A DNA stretch of 64,000 nucleotides from Burkholderia sp. S171 (GTDB taxonomy: Bacteria; Pseudomonadota; Gammaproteobacteria; Burkholderiales; Burkholderiaceae), in contig NZ_LMUF01000004.1 of assembly GCF_009766085.1 (NCBI RefSeq), positions 56,560 through 120,559 of the forward strand, written 5' to 3'. Shown here in pieces: positions 1-8,525 of this stretch (the stretch's first letter is position 1; the number at the start of each line of letters is the position of its first letter). Both the position numbers and the translations under genes were made by a program. The notes beneath the pieces are model-generated. The model did no database searches. It was not told the origin of the DNA and saw only the letters and a list, made by a program, of their open reading frames with translations.

Positions 1-276
1 CCCATGAAAACGTGGCGATTGAAAGTAGTCGATGCGCGCGGGGCGCCGGTTTCGACTACGCGCGCCATCGCGCGTTATGTGTTCGCGTGGTTGTGGTTCC
101 TGCCGCCGCTGGCGTTGCATCCACTGCTCAAGCTTTCCGTGCCGACCACGCTTGTCGTGGCCGTCGTGTGGATCGTGCTCTGGGCAGCAGCGGTATGGCT
201 CAATCCGGCACGACAGTTTTTGCATGACCGGCTGGCCGGCACGCGGATCGTAAGCGTGGTCCCAACAGGGGCTTAG
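1..276 (+). CDS. RDD family membrane protein, C-terminal part (cut by window edge)
   Basis: The reading frame is open from the first base, so the first Met at position 4 is probably internal and the gene begins outside the window. The visible 90 residues hold two hydrophobic segments (about residues 25-45 and 47-67) followed by the RDD-family ending, with FLHDRLAGTRIV near the C-terminus. RDD proteins are small integral membrane proteins; some are linked to ion exchange, most have no assigned role. Nothing here allows a more precise function. Confidence 0.7.
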   Translation, partial: PMKTWRLKVVDARGAPVSTTRAIARYVFAWLWFLPPLALHPLLKLSVPTTLVVAVVWIVLWAAAVWLNPARQFLHDRLAGTRIVSVVPTGA

Positions 277-406
277 GCCAACCTCCGCATTGTTGAATCG
301 CCGTGGAACGCGGCAACACAAAATATCTCACGCGACGTCTCGGGCATCCGAAGCGGCAGTTGAGCGCTGAAATCCAGCCCTCTCTCCTACCCTGCTTTTG
401 TTGATC

Positions 407-1159
407 TCAGCTCAGCCAGTCTGGATCTTCCTTCAACGCCATATGCAGATTGTCGTTGAAGTGATGGATCCGATAACCCAATCCCGCAAACATCGTCTGC
501 AATGATCGTCGCGTATAGAGCGTGATGTGACCATTGCGGGGCGCGATGTACCAGTTGTCCATTCCCCGAGGCGGCACGTGATCTATCGTCAACGTGGAAA
601 ACAGCAATACGCCCTGCTCGTTTAGCAGTCCCAGTGCTTCCTGGACCGTCGCCAATGGTTCGGGCGTATGTTCCAGAACCTCGAACGCGCTGATGAAATC
701 GAATGAACCGGACGGCGGCACCCCTTCTTCATCCATCGGGTCCCAACTATGCCCGTCCACTCCACCCTCACGCAACAACGACGTCAGCTTGCCGTTGCCA
801 CCACCATAGTCGAGACACCTTAACGCGTGGCCTTTCTTGATGAAATCGAGAATGAAAGCCGCATTGCCCGCAGGCCGTGCATCGATGTAGTCAGGGTCGA
901 CCAGCACGTAATCATCGTTATAAATGTGCTGCAGGTAGTGAGCCTTGCTCCAATGGTCGAACGCAGTCGTGAAGATAAGGCCGCAAGCATCACATTGGTT
1001 GTAATAGACCGGCACGCCGGTGAGCGGCAGATAGCGTCCGCGCCGCTCTTCGCAACTCTTGTTAAAGTCGGTGACGCCGTAAAGCGGCGCCGGTTCGTTG
1101 CATACTTTGCACGCCGACATTCGAACGACCGGCCCCACTGTTCCACTATCCAGTTGCAT
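407..1159 (-). CDS. class I SAM-dependent methyltransferase with N-terminal Cys-rich zinc motif
   Basis: This 250-residue protein opens with two CxxC pairs (CKVCN near residue 17, CDACG near 57) that probably bind zinc, followed by a Rossmann methyltransferase core. Motif I is LDYGGGNGK, and FEVLEHTPEP is the usual post-motif seen in UbiG/C-methyltransferase-like enzymes. The layout resembles sugar C-methyltransferases and small-molecule methyltransferases that carry an N-terminal zinc ribbon. It is transcribed alone, toward the RDD gene. The substrate is unknown. Confidence 0.75.
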   Translation of the reverse strand: MQLDSGTVGPVVRMSACKVCNEPAPLYGVTDFNKSCEERRGRYLPLTGVPVYYNQCDACGLIFTTAFDHWSKAHYLQHIYNDDYVLVDPDYIDARPAGNAAFILDFIKKGHALRCLDYGGGNGKLTSLLREGGVDGHSWDPMDEEGVPPSGSFDFISAFEVLEHTPEPLATVQEALGLLNEQGVLLFSTLTIDHVPPRGMDNWYIAPRNGHITLYTRRSLQTMFAGLGYRIHHFNDNLHMALKEDPDWLS

Positions 1160-1585
1160 AGGATTCCATCGTAAATCCGAAAGTATAGGCTATGCCAACA
1201 CGATGAGGACGCTCAGCTTCTTGCGTTCTTGAGGCGATGTATTGCGTTCGGCAATCCGCAATTCATGCTTGTCGTATTGTTTCAGCGGTCGTGTCAGGTT
1301 TCGCGCGCGCTGGTGGCTTCGCAGCAACGATAGACAGCCGGGCCAATTTCTGACTGAATCAATCCGATAGCGAAACAAAATCGCACATAAAAATCGCGTG
1401 GAGTCATGCGAATTAAGCGTCCGACAAACCCATCGAAGCATTGAAATTCGCCGCGTTTTTTGCTTGTTCACGGCACACTCATCACTGCCATCGCAACCTT
1501 TAGTAATAAGAAGTTTTCGTGACTGTCATGGCTCCGTCACGTGGGCATGGCGCAATGGCCGCACTGCAACCCGTTGCGCGTGCCC
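1160..1585. other. intergenic region, no gene seen
   Basis: The region lies between the methyltransferase and the phosphoesterase, which are divergent, so it should hold both promoters. Short ORFs here lack protein-like composition. An in-frame upstream ATG at 1541 could extend the phosphoesterase by 15 residues, but that extension has no family match. Confidence 0.4.
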
Positions 1586-2533
1586 ATGGCCACTAAATCG
1601 TCTGCGAGTCACCTGCTAGGCATCACCCTCCGCGATGCGGAAGCCATCGCGTTCCGCACCGACGTGGCGCCACCCCCGCCTCCTGATACCACCGGCGCGA
1701 GCTTCACTCCCCACACGACTTCCGAGCCCCCATCGCGCTCCGACGACGAGCCTGCCGACCATCGTTACCGCACCATCTGGCTGTCCGATATCCACCTCGG
1801 CTCCGGTGGCTGCCAGGCAAACTATCTGCTCGATTTTCTCCGCCATAACGATTCCGAGTACCTGTACCTGGTGGGCGACATCATCGACGGATGGCAACTG
1901 CGCAAAGGCTGGTTCTGGCCGCAAGCGCACAACGACGTGATCCAGAAAGTGCTGCGCAAAGCCCGCAAGGGCACGCAGGTGATCTACATTCCGGGCAATC
2001 ACGACGAAGCCGCGCGACAGTTCTGCGACCTCGCTTTCGGCGATATCCACGTGCGCCAGGAAGCCTTTCACACCACGCTCGCCGGCAAGCGCCTTTGGAT
2101 CGTGCATGGTGATCTCTTCGACGGCGTCATCCAGCACGCGAAGTGGCTCGCTTATCTCGGCGACACGCTCTACACGCTGATCCTGCTGCTCAACCGCTGG
2201 TTCAACCGGGTACGCAGCCGCCTCGGCCTGAACTACTGGTCGCTCTCGCAATACCTCAAGCATCAGGTCAAGAACGCGGTGAACTTCATCTCGAAGTTCG
2301 AACACGTCATGACCGATGAAGCGCGCCGCCGCGGCTGCGACGGCGTTGTCTGCGGCCACATCCATAAAGCTGAAATCCGCGATATCGACGGTGTCCTGTA
2401 CTGCAATGACGGCGACTGGGTCGAGAGCCTGTCGGCGCTTGTCGAGACGTTCGAAGGTGAACTGAAGATCATCTACTGGACTGTCCTGCGTTCGCCTGAA
2501 AACCATTCGCAAAAGGCCGCTGCAACGGCTTGA
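1586..2533 (+). CDS. LpxH-like UDP-2,3-diacylglucosamine diphosphatase family metallophosphoesterase
   Basis: A calcineurin-like phosphoesterase of about 315 residues. The metal-binding motifs are all present in order: SDIHLG, GDIIDGW, GNHDE, HGDLFDG and CGHIH. The first 60 or so residues are a Pro/Thr-rich tail absent from E. coli LpxH, and the protein is longer than classical LpxH, so it belongs to the wider LpxH-like family whose substrate may be another phospholipid or nucleotide-sugar. It is followed 49 bp later by a GT4 glycosyltransferase and then diacylglycerol kinase, which suggests a role in membrane lipid modification. The ATG at 1586 is chosen; 1541 is an alternative. Confidence 0.8.
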   Translation: MATKSSASHLLGITLRDAEAIAFRTDVAPPPPPDTTGASFTPHTTSEPPSRSDDEPADHRYRTIWLSDIHLGSGGCQANYLLDFLRHNDSEYLYLVGDIIDGWQLRKGWFWPQAHNDVIQKVLRKARKGTQVIYIPGNHDEAARQFCDLAFGDIHVRQEAFHTTLAGKRLWIVHGDLFDGVIQHAKWLAYLGDTLYTLILLLNRWFNRVRSRLGLNYWSLSQYLKHQVKNAVNFISKFEHVMTDEARRRGCDGVVCGHIHKAEIRDIDGVLYCNDGDWVESLSALVETFEGELKIIYWTVLRSPENHSQKAAATA

Positions 2534-2582
2534 TCGACCGCCGAGCAACCGCCTGAGCGCTTTCACTTATCGAGGCCATCGA

Positions 2583-3614
2583 ATGAAAATCATGATTGTT
2601 ACGGACGCATGGGAACCGCAAGTCAACGGCGTCGTGCGCACCTTGAAAAGCACCAGCCGCGAACTGACTGCGCTGGGACATCGCGTGGAATTGCTGACAC
2701 CGCTCGAATTCAGGACCATCGCGTGCCCGACGTATCCCGAGATTCGCCTGTCGCTGCTGCCGCGCCGTCGCGTCGCGCAACGCATAGAAGAGTTCGCGCC
2801 GGATGCGCTGCATATCGCGACGGAAGGTCCGCTCGGTATGGCCGCCCGCTCGTTCGCCCTGCGTAACAAATTGCCGTTCACGACCGCGTACCACACGCGT
2901 TTTCCTGAATACGTGCAGGCTCGGTTTCACGTTCCGCTCGCTGCAACCTACAAGTTTTTGCACTGGTTCCACAAGCCTTCGCAAGCGGTGATGGCGCCCA
3001 CGCCCGTGGTGAAAAATGACCTCGAAAAGTTCGGTTTCACGAACGTGGTCCTGTGGACACGCGGCGTGGATCTGGATATCTTCCAACCGATGGATTCGAA
3101 GGTGCTCAACACAACGCGGCCTATTTTTCTGTATGTCGGACGCGTCGCGGTCGAGAAGAACGTCGAGGCTTTTTTGAAGCTCGATCTACCGGGATCGAAG
3201 TGGGTCGCGGGCGAAGGACCGGCGCTTGCCGAACTGAAATCTCGCTATCCGAATGCGAACTATCTTGGCGTGCTGTCGCAGGCGGAACTGGCGAAGGTCT
3301 ACGCGGCCGCCGATGTATTCGTGTTCCCGAGCCGCACCGATACCTTCGGTCTCGTGCTGCTCGAAGCAATGGCATGCGGTACGCCGGTCGCAGCGTACCC
3401 GGTGACGGGTCCTATCGATGTGCTCGGCACCGATGGCCCGGGCGCGCTCGACGAGGACCTCCGCGAAGCGTGCTTGCGGGCGCTGAAGATTGAACGCGCC
3501 GATGCCCGTGCGTGGGCGGAGAAGTTCTCGTGGCGGGCGGCATCGGAGCAATTCGCGTCTAACCTGAAACCGCTCGCGACTCGCGGCGCGACGCAAAGCC
3601 AGGCAACGGCTTAA
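2583..3614 (+). CDS. GT4-type glycosyltransferase
   Basis: A 343-residue GT-B fold glycosyltransferase. The N-terminal domain starts MKIMIVTDAWEPQVNGV, typical of family 4 enzymes of the alpha-mannosyl/glucosyl-diacylglycerol type. The C-terminal nucleotide-sugar domain has LYVGRVAVEKN and an E-x7-E motif in TFGLVLLEAMACGTPV. The linkage to an LpxH-like phosphoesterase upstream and diacylglycerol kinase downstream fits a glycolipid pathway (inference). The donor and acceptor cannot be assigned. Confidence 0.85.
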   Translation: MKIMIVTDAWEPQVNGVVRTLKSTSRELTALGHRVELLTPLEFRTIACPTYPEIRLSLLPRRRVAQRIEEFAPDALHIATEGPLGMAARSFALRNKLPFTTAYHTRFPEYVQARFHVPLAATYKFLHWFHKPSQAVMAPTPVVKNDLEKFGFTNVVLWTRGVDLDIFQPMDSKVLNTTRPIFLYVGRVAVEKNVEAFLKLDLPGSKWVAGEGPALAELKSRYPNANYLGVLSQAELAKVYAAADVFVFPSRTDTFGLVLLEAMACGTPVAAYPVTGPIDVLGTDGPGALDEDLREACLRALKIERADARAWAEKFSWRAASEQFASNLKPLATRGATQSQATA

Positions 3615-3677
3615 TCTGGCTTTTGCAAGTGCGAGAGCAACAGCATGATGGAATCCGCGTTGCTCACAGCGCAACGT

Positions 3678-3716
3678 GGCGGGTGCCCAAACGCGCTGTG
3701 CGGTTCGGCACCCGCC
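3678..3716 (+). terminator. GC-rich hairpin after the glycosyltransferase
   Basis: Two perfect 10-nt arms (3678-3687 and 3707-3716, GGCGGGTGCC and its complement) enclose a 19-nt loop 64 bp after the stop codon. There is no T-run, so it may be a Rho-linked or RNA-stabilising hairpin rather than an intrinsic terminator. The remaining spacer up to 3884 shows no gene. Confidence 0.4.
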
Positions 3717-3884
3717 GGCCAAAGAAGGCAACAATGCGATGTAGCCGCACGCAGCTGCAACCAGCCGCTGGCGGACTCACCTTTGGTGACCTTCGGCGAG
3801 AGTTCTGCATAGCGATCGCTCTAAAAGTCGCCACCCACAGAGCATGCGTCAGACCAACCACAGCAAGTTTCAAAGAAGCGCAAT

Positions 3885-4421
3885 GTGAAAGCCAAACCTT
3901 CAGTGCAAGCGAAATCCCTGCTCTTGATACACCGGGAACCCTTCAGCGACGAAGACGACGACATCGAGGGCTCGCCGCATCCGAGCGAACCCTTGAGCGC
4001 CGACGATCCGCTCGCTCCGTTGCCGTTCAATCCCTACAAGGGCAACCGCGGCCTGACCCGCGCCTGGCATGCGATGAAAAATTCGCTGAACGGCTTTCGC
4101 GTGGCGATCCGCGAAGAAAGTGCGTTCCGCCAGGAGCTGACGCTCGCCGCCATCCTGGTGCCGTGCGGCATCTTCGTGCCGGTCTCGCCGGTTGAACGTG
4201 CGGCGCTGCTGGCGTCGGTGCTGCTGGTGCTGATGGTGGAATTGCTGAACTCGAGCGTGGAAGCGGCTATCGACCGGATTTCGCTGGAGCGGCACGAACT
4301 CTCCAAACGGGCGAAGGATTTCGGCAGCGCGGCGGTCATGGTCGCCCTGCTGGTGTGCGTGCTGACATGGGGCCTGATAGTCGGCCCGCTACTCTGGCGA
4401 TGGGCCCTGGTGCTGTTTTAA
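3885..4421 (+). CDS. dgkA: diacylglycerol kinase, prokaryotic DgkA type
   Basis: The last 120 residues are a typical small trimeric membrane kinase: three transmembrane helices and the signature EAIDRISLERHELSKRAKDF with GSAAV just after it. DgkA phosphorylates diacylglycerol to phosphatidic acid at the inner membrane. The protein is 178 residues, about 50 longer than E. coli DgkA, because of an acidic, Pro-rich N-terminal tail. The GTG at 3885 opens the frame, but no good ribosome site is seen; a start at the Met of MKNSLNGF would give a protein of normal length. It follows the phosphoesterase and glycosyltransferase. Confidence 0.88.
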   Translation: MKAKPSVQAKSLLLIHREPFSDEDDDIEGSPHPSEPLSADDPLAPLPFNPYKGNRGLTRAWHAMKNSLNGFRVAIREESAFRQELTLAAILVPCGIFVPVSPVERAALLASVLLVLMVELLNSSVEAAIDRISLERHELSKRAKDFGSAAVMVALLVCVLTWGLIVGPLLWRWALVLF

Positions 4422-4528
4422 ACGCGCTTAAACGCACCGCGGCACCCAACGGGCCACCCGCGCAGACCCCGTCCCCCCTCAGCCGTTTATAATCGTCCGA
4501 TATCCAAGATACCCACCGATTCCGGGTT

Positions 4529-4555
4529 CGTGACGCTGTCAGTCAGACTGTCACG
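4529..4555. promoter_or_regulatory. possible operator upstream of the TetR gene
   Basis: An imperfect inverted repeat with outer arms CGTGAC and GTCACG lies 54 bp before the TetR start codon, just after a TATAAT-like box at 4488. TetR regulators often control themselves through such sites. This is inference only. Confidence 0.3.
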
Positions 4556-4608
4556 TTGGCCGCATCCGGCCGCCCCCACCCGGAACCGGTCAACCAGGTC
4601 CGGACGAC

Positions 4609-5325
4609 ATGGAAGCAAAACCTCCCCGCCGCACTCGTGAACGGATTCTCGAACTATCGCTGAAGCTGTTCAACGATATCGGGGAACCGAATGTCACGAC
4701 GACCACCATCGCCGAAGAGATGGAAATCAGTCCAGGTAACCTGTACTACCATTTCCGCAATAAAGACGACATTATCAACAGTATCTTCGCGCAGTTCGAA
4801 CAGCAGATCGAAAAGCGGCTGCGTTTTCCGGAAGATCATCGTCCGACGATTGACGAGATGTGGTCGTACCTGCAGTACATGGCAGATTTCCTGTGGCAGT
4901 ACCGGTTTTTGTATCGCGACCTGAACGATCTGCTTGCGCGCAACCGCACGCTGGAAACCCATTTCAAACAGATCATCACCCACAAGGTCAACTTCGCGCA
5001 GCAACTGTGCGAGGCACTGGTAGCCGATCACGAAATGGTCGCAACGCCCGCCGAGATCAAGGTGATCGCGACCAACATGGGCGTGATCGCGACGTACTGG
5101 CTGTCGTACCAGTTCGTCATGAATCCGCGCAAATATAACGAGCAGGACACGATCCGCGCGGAATTGCATCAAGCGAGCCTGCAAATCATCTCGATGATGG
5201 CGCCGTATCTCCGCGGGCGATCACGGCAGATTTTCGACGACCTCGTGTCGGGGAAAATGCCGGAACGCGTCTTTGCCGATTACCGCGCGCCGAAGGAAGA
5301 CGGCGCCCCTAAGGAACCTATTTAA
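4609..5325 (+). CDS. TetR/AcrR family transcriptional regulator
   Basis: A 238-residue protein with a TetR N-terminal HTH (residues 8-55; RTRERILELSLKLFNDIG and the recognition part ISPGNLYYHFRNKDDI) and an all-helical ligand domain. Its stop codon shares one base with the start codon of the LOG-family gene (TAATG), so the two are translationally coupled. The ligand is unknown. Confidence 0.88.
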   Translation: MEAKPPRRTRERILELSLKLFNDIGEPNVTTTTIAEEMEISPGNLYYHFRNKDDIINSIFAQFEQQIEKRLRFPEDHRPTIDEMWSYLQYMADFLWQYRFLYRDLNDLLARNRTLETHFKQIITHKVNFAQQLCEALVADHEMVATPAEIKVIATNMGVIATYWLSYQFVMNPRKYNEQDTIRAELHQASLQIISMMAPYLRGRSRQIFDDLVSGKMPERVFADYRAPKEDGAPKEPI

Positions 5326-5909
5326 TGAAAGCTGTCTGCGTATATTGCGGCTCCGCCAATGGAGCCAGACCGGTCTATGCCGAAGCGGCAAAAGCGTTCG
5401 GCCGCGCGTTGGTCGAAGCGGATCTCGCGCTCGTCTACGGCGGCGGGAGCGTGGGGTTGATGGGCATCATCGCCGATGAAGTCTTGGCGCTCGGTGGCCG
5501 CGCCATCGGCGTGATCCCCGAATTGCTGATGAACAAGGAAGTCGGCCATAAAGGTCTGACGGATCTGTACGTCGTGCCCGACATGCATCAGCGCAAGAAG
5601 AAAATGGCTGATCTCTCGGATGCGTTTGTATCGATGCCGGGTGGTGTGGGTACGTTCGAAGAGCTGTTCGAGACCTATACGTGGGCGCAGCTCAAGTATC
5701 ACGAGAAACCGGTCGCGTTGCTGAACGTGGACGGCTATTACGATCCGCTACTCGCCATGCTGCGCCATACGGTGGAAGAAGGCTTCATGCGCGCGCCGTA
5801 CCTCGACATGCTGCAGGTGAACGCCGATCCCGTGAAGCTGATCGAATCGCTCAAGGCATATACACCGCCGCTGGTGGACCGCTGGCCCGAGAAACGCGAC
5901 GCGGTTTGA
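5325..5909 (+). CDS. LOG family protein (TIGR00730), cytokinin riboside 5'-monophosphate phosphoribohydrolase-like
   Basis: This 194-residue Rossmann-fold protein carries the family signature MPGGVGTFEE (about residues 103-112) and the early CVYCGS motif. Characterised members release a base from nucleoside 5'-monophosphates. It overlaps the TetR gene by one base and is followed 22 bp later by an SDR gene, so the three probably form one operon. Confidence 0.88.
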   Translation: MKAVCVYCGSANGARPVYAEAAKAFGRALVEADLALVYGGGSVGLMGIIADEVLALGGRAIGVIPELLMNKEVGHKGLTDLYVVPDMHQRKKKMADLSDAFVSMPGGVGTFEELFETYTWAQLKYHEKPVALLNVDGYYDPLLAMLRHTVEEGFMRAPYLDMLQVNADPVKLIESLKAYTPPLVDRWPEKRDAV

Positions 5910-5931
5910 TATCCCAAGCGAGGAATTGACG

Positions 5932-6678
5932 ATGTCAAAGGTAGTGTTAATCACGGGCGGCAGCCGCGGGATCGGCCGTGCCGCCGCATTGCTGTGCGCG
6001 GCGCGCGGCTGGTCGATTGGTGTGAATTACGCGACCAATCGCAGCGCTGCCGATGAAACCGTTGCCCGCGTGGAAGCCGCCGGTGGCCGCGCGGTCGCGA
6101 TCCAAGGCGATGTCTGCGAAGAAGCCGATGTGATTGCGCTATTCGATGCGACTGTGCACGCGTTCGGCCCGATCGATGGCTTCGTGAACAACGCGGGCAT
6201 TGTCGCGCCCGGTTCCGCACTCGCGGACATGGACATCGCGCGCATGAAACGCGTCTTCGATACCAACGTGCTCGGCGCGTATCTCTGCGCGCGTGAAGCA
6301 GCACGGCGCATGTCGACCAAACGCGGCGGACGGGGCGGCTCGATCGTCAATGTGTCGTCGGCAGCAGCGCGGCTTGGGTCCCCGAATGAGTACGTGGATT
6401 ACGCGGGATCGAAAGGCGCCGTCGATACCTTGACGATCGGCCTCGCGAAAGAACTCGGACCGGAAGGCGTGCGCGTGAACGCCGTCCGGCCCGGTTTGAT
6501 CGATACCGAGATTCACGCAAGCGGCGGCAAGCCCGATCGCGCAGCGCAGTTGGGCGCGCTCGCGCCGCTGGGTCGGCCCGGTACGGCGGAAGAAGTGGCG
6601 GAATCGATTGTATGGCTGTTATCGGATGCGTCGGCGTATGTGACCGGTGCATTGCTCGACGTGGCGGGCGGACGTTGA
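5932..6678 (+). CDS. SDR family NAD(P)-dependent oxidoreductase
   Basis: A 248-residue classical short-chain dehydrogenase. It shows TGGSRGIG for cofactor binding, NNAG, the catalytic Ser in NVSSAAAR and the YxxxK pair in YAGSKGA. The start at 5932 is preceded by AGCGAGGAA at a good distance; a TTG two codons upstream is unlikely. It is close to FabG-like enzymes, but its substrate is not evident. Confidence 0.88.
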   Translation: MSKVVLITGGSRGIGRAAALLCAARGWSIGVNYATNRSAADETVARVEAAGGRAVAIQGDVCEEADVIALFDATVHAFGPIDGFVNNAGIVAPGSALADMDIARMKRVFDTNVLGAYLCAREAARRMSTKRGGRGGSIVNVSSAAARLGSPNEYVDYAGSKGAVDTLTIGLAKELGPEGVRVNAVRPGLIDTEIHASGGKPDRAAQLGALAPLGRPGTAEEVAESIVWLLSDASAYVTGALLDVAGGR

Positions 6679-6698
6679 AGCGCTGAAACGTTGGAACG

Positions 6699-7292
6699 CT
6701 AGAAGCCGCCCTTCTTCTTGAGCCACACGTGTTCCTCGGCCGTTGTTTCGCGACCGAGGATAACGTTGCGATGCGGAAAGCGGCCAAACCGCTCGATCAC
6801 GTCAGCATGACGGCGCGCGTAGTGCAGAAAGTCTTCCACGTCCTTGTCGTTGGTTTCATCGAAGAGCGCTTGAAACAGACGAACGGCTTCGCGCTGGCTT
6901 GCCAGCGTTTCATCGTGCTCGAACGGCATGTATGCGAACACGCGATGATGAATCGTCGGCAACGTGCGTTCGTGGCCCGTTTTTACCAACATACGCGCCA
7001 GCCTTAATGCTTCATCATCACCGGCGAATGCCCGCGGCGTGTTGCGAAAACAGTTTCGGGTGAACTGGTCGAGCAATACGATCAACGCCACCGCGCCGAG
7101 CGGTGTTTCGGACCACGAAGCAAGCTGGCTTTCCAACGCCTCTTCGATCAAAGCGCCGAAGCGCTCGCGAAGCATGGCGTCGAAGGTCGCGTCCTTCTTG
7201 AACCAGGCCTTGCGCGCGTGGCCGAACTCCGCTGAGTCCGGCGCACCGAACCAAACGTCGAGTACCGCTTGAGCGCGTACGTCGAGCATCAC
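6699..7292 (-). CDS. DUF924 family protein
   Basis: A 197-residue helical protein with the DUF924 features VLDVWFG at the start, LLDQFTRNCFRNTPRAFA in the middle and FLHYARRHADVIERFGRFPHRN near the end. The function of the family is not established. It overlaps the end of the AlaX gene by four bases, indicating an operon with coupled translation. Confidence 0.85.
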   Translation of the reverse strand: MMLDVRAQAVLDVWFGAPDSAEFGHARKAWFKKDATFDAMLRERFGALIEEALESQLASWSETPLGAVALIVLLDQFTRNCFRNTPRAFAGDDEALRLARMLVKTGHERTLPTIHHRVFAYMPFEHDETLASQREAVRLFQALFDETNDKDVEDFLHYARRHADVIERFGRFPHRNVILGRETTAEEHVWLKKKGGF

Positions 7293-8020
7293 GCGAACTC
7301 GATCACAAGACGCCGCGTGCGCGCACTTTTCTTCTCCACCTTCGCGATCCGCAGCTCACCGATCTCGCTCGTATTGCGCACATGCGTACCGCCGCACGGC
7401 TGCAAATCAATCCCCTCGATGCGCAGCAAACGCACACGTCCCATGCCGGCCGGCGGCTTCACGCTCATTGTGCGCACAAGCTCAGGACGTTCTTCCATTT
7501 CCTGGTCGGTGATCCACTCGGTCGCCACCGGATGTGCGCCACCAATCAGCTCACGCAAGCGCGTTTCCAGCGCCTCGCGTTCGATCGGTTCGACCGTCGC
7601 GAAGTCCATGCGAGCATAACCGCTGGTGATGCTGCAGCCATCGACGGGATACGGCAGCGCCGCGCACAGCAGATGCGTCGCGGTGTGCAGGCGCATGTGC
7701 CGGTAGCGCCGTTCCCAATCGATCTCGGCCGTCACCCGGTCGCCCACGTTCAGCTTCGCGAGCAACGCATCCTGATCCGGCGCGGGCACGTGGACGGCGT
7801 CATCGGGCGTCGCACCTTCGAACTTGGCCTTGCGGGTGTCCGCTATTTCAATGCGCGTGCCGTCCGCGAGTGTCAGCGATCCGGCATCGCCGGCCTGACC
7901 GCCGCCCAGCGGATAAAACACGGTTTGATCGAGATGGATACCCAGCTCGTCGATAGCTGTGATCGACGCCTCGCAGCGCGTCAAATAGGCGTCTTCGCGA
8001 AACAACGCGCGTGTACTCAT
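7289..8020 (-). CDS. alanyl-tRNA editing protein, AlaX type
   Basis: This 243-residue protein is a free-standing editing domain related to the C-terminal part of AlaRS. It has the zinc-binding HTATHL motif (about residue 112) and the later CGGTHV. Such proteins hydrolyse mischarged Ser-tRNA(Ala) or Gly-tRNA(Ala). A short N-terminal beta-barrel-like part (LGGGQAGDAG) is typical of the longer AlaX class. It is the first gene of a two-gene operon with the DUF924 gene. Confidence 0.88.
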   Translation of the reverse strand: MSTRALFREDAYLTRCEASITAIDELGIHLDQTVFYPLGGGQAGDAGSLTLADGTRIEIADTRKAKFEGATPDDAVHVPAPDQDALLAKLNVGDRVTAEIDWERRYRHMRLHTATHLLCAALPYPVDGCSITSGYARMDFATVEPIEREALETRLRELIGGAHPVATEWITDQEMEERPELVRTMSVKPPAGMGRVRLLRIEGIDLQPCGGTHVRNTSEIGELRIAKVEKKSARTRRLVIEFA

Positions 8021-8525
8021 GGGAAGTCTCCTGGTCTGTCGCCGGCTGAAAATGAACCCGCATTATGCGGGTACGCCGCCAAGCCGCCTTAACCCGGGCG
8101 GTTGCGCATCCGTTTCTCCTGAATACCACCCACTGCTAGCCAATTCTAAGTCTCTGTATTTAAACGACAATACCCAACTAGCAGATTTTCTCTCTGTCAC
8201 TCGTCCCTTGTGAAGGGGAAAAACGGCCAACGTGCCGGCCGCGTGAGTGGAAACCATATGCGCGGTGACAAAGATAGCTCAGCTCGGAAGCAAGGCGACG
8301 CTGAGTGACGCCAACTTGCGCGAAATCGTCACGCAACGTCTGCGCGTCCATACCCGCCATCAAGTCGATGTGACGCAAGTTTGCGCACATTGAAGCAGAA
8401 CCCTTTTTCGCTGCAAGTCGCACCGCTCTTAGCCATCTTTGGGTATAGCCTTTGCAAGAGAGCACTCCGTATAAGTCGATATTTTTCGTGAGCGCACAAA
8501 CAGCATTTTCCCAAAGAGGCCTGTC
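8021..8525. other. intergenic region at the left edge of the accessory segment
   Basis: About 500 bp between the core-like AlaX operon and the GH13 gene. A perfect small hairpin, ACCCGCA-TTA-TGCGGGT, lies near 8054-8072. The stretch 8140-8215 is clearly richer in A+T than its neighbours. No convincing gene, integrase remnant or repeat was found. Confidence 0.4.

Noticed and set aside
8300..8380. motif-like GACGC and GCGAAAT pieces upstream of the GH13 gene
   Set aside because: The order and spacing do not match the eight sites, and no -10 lies at 17 nt.
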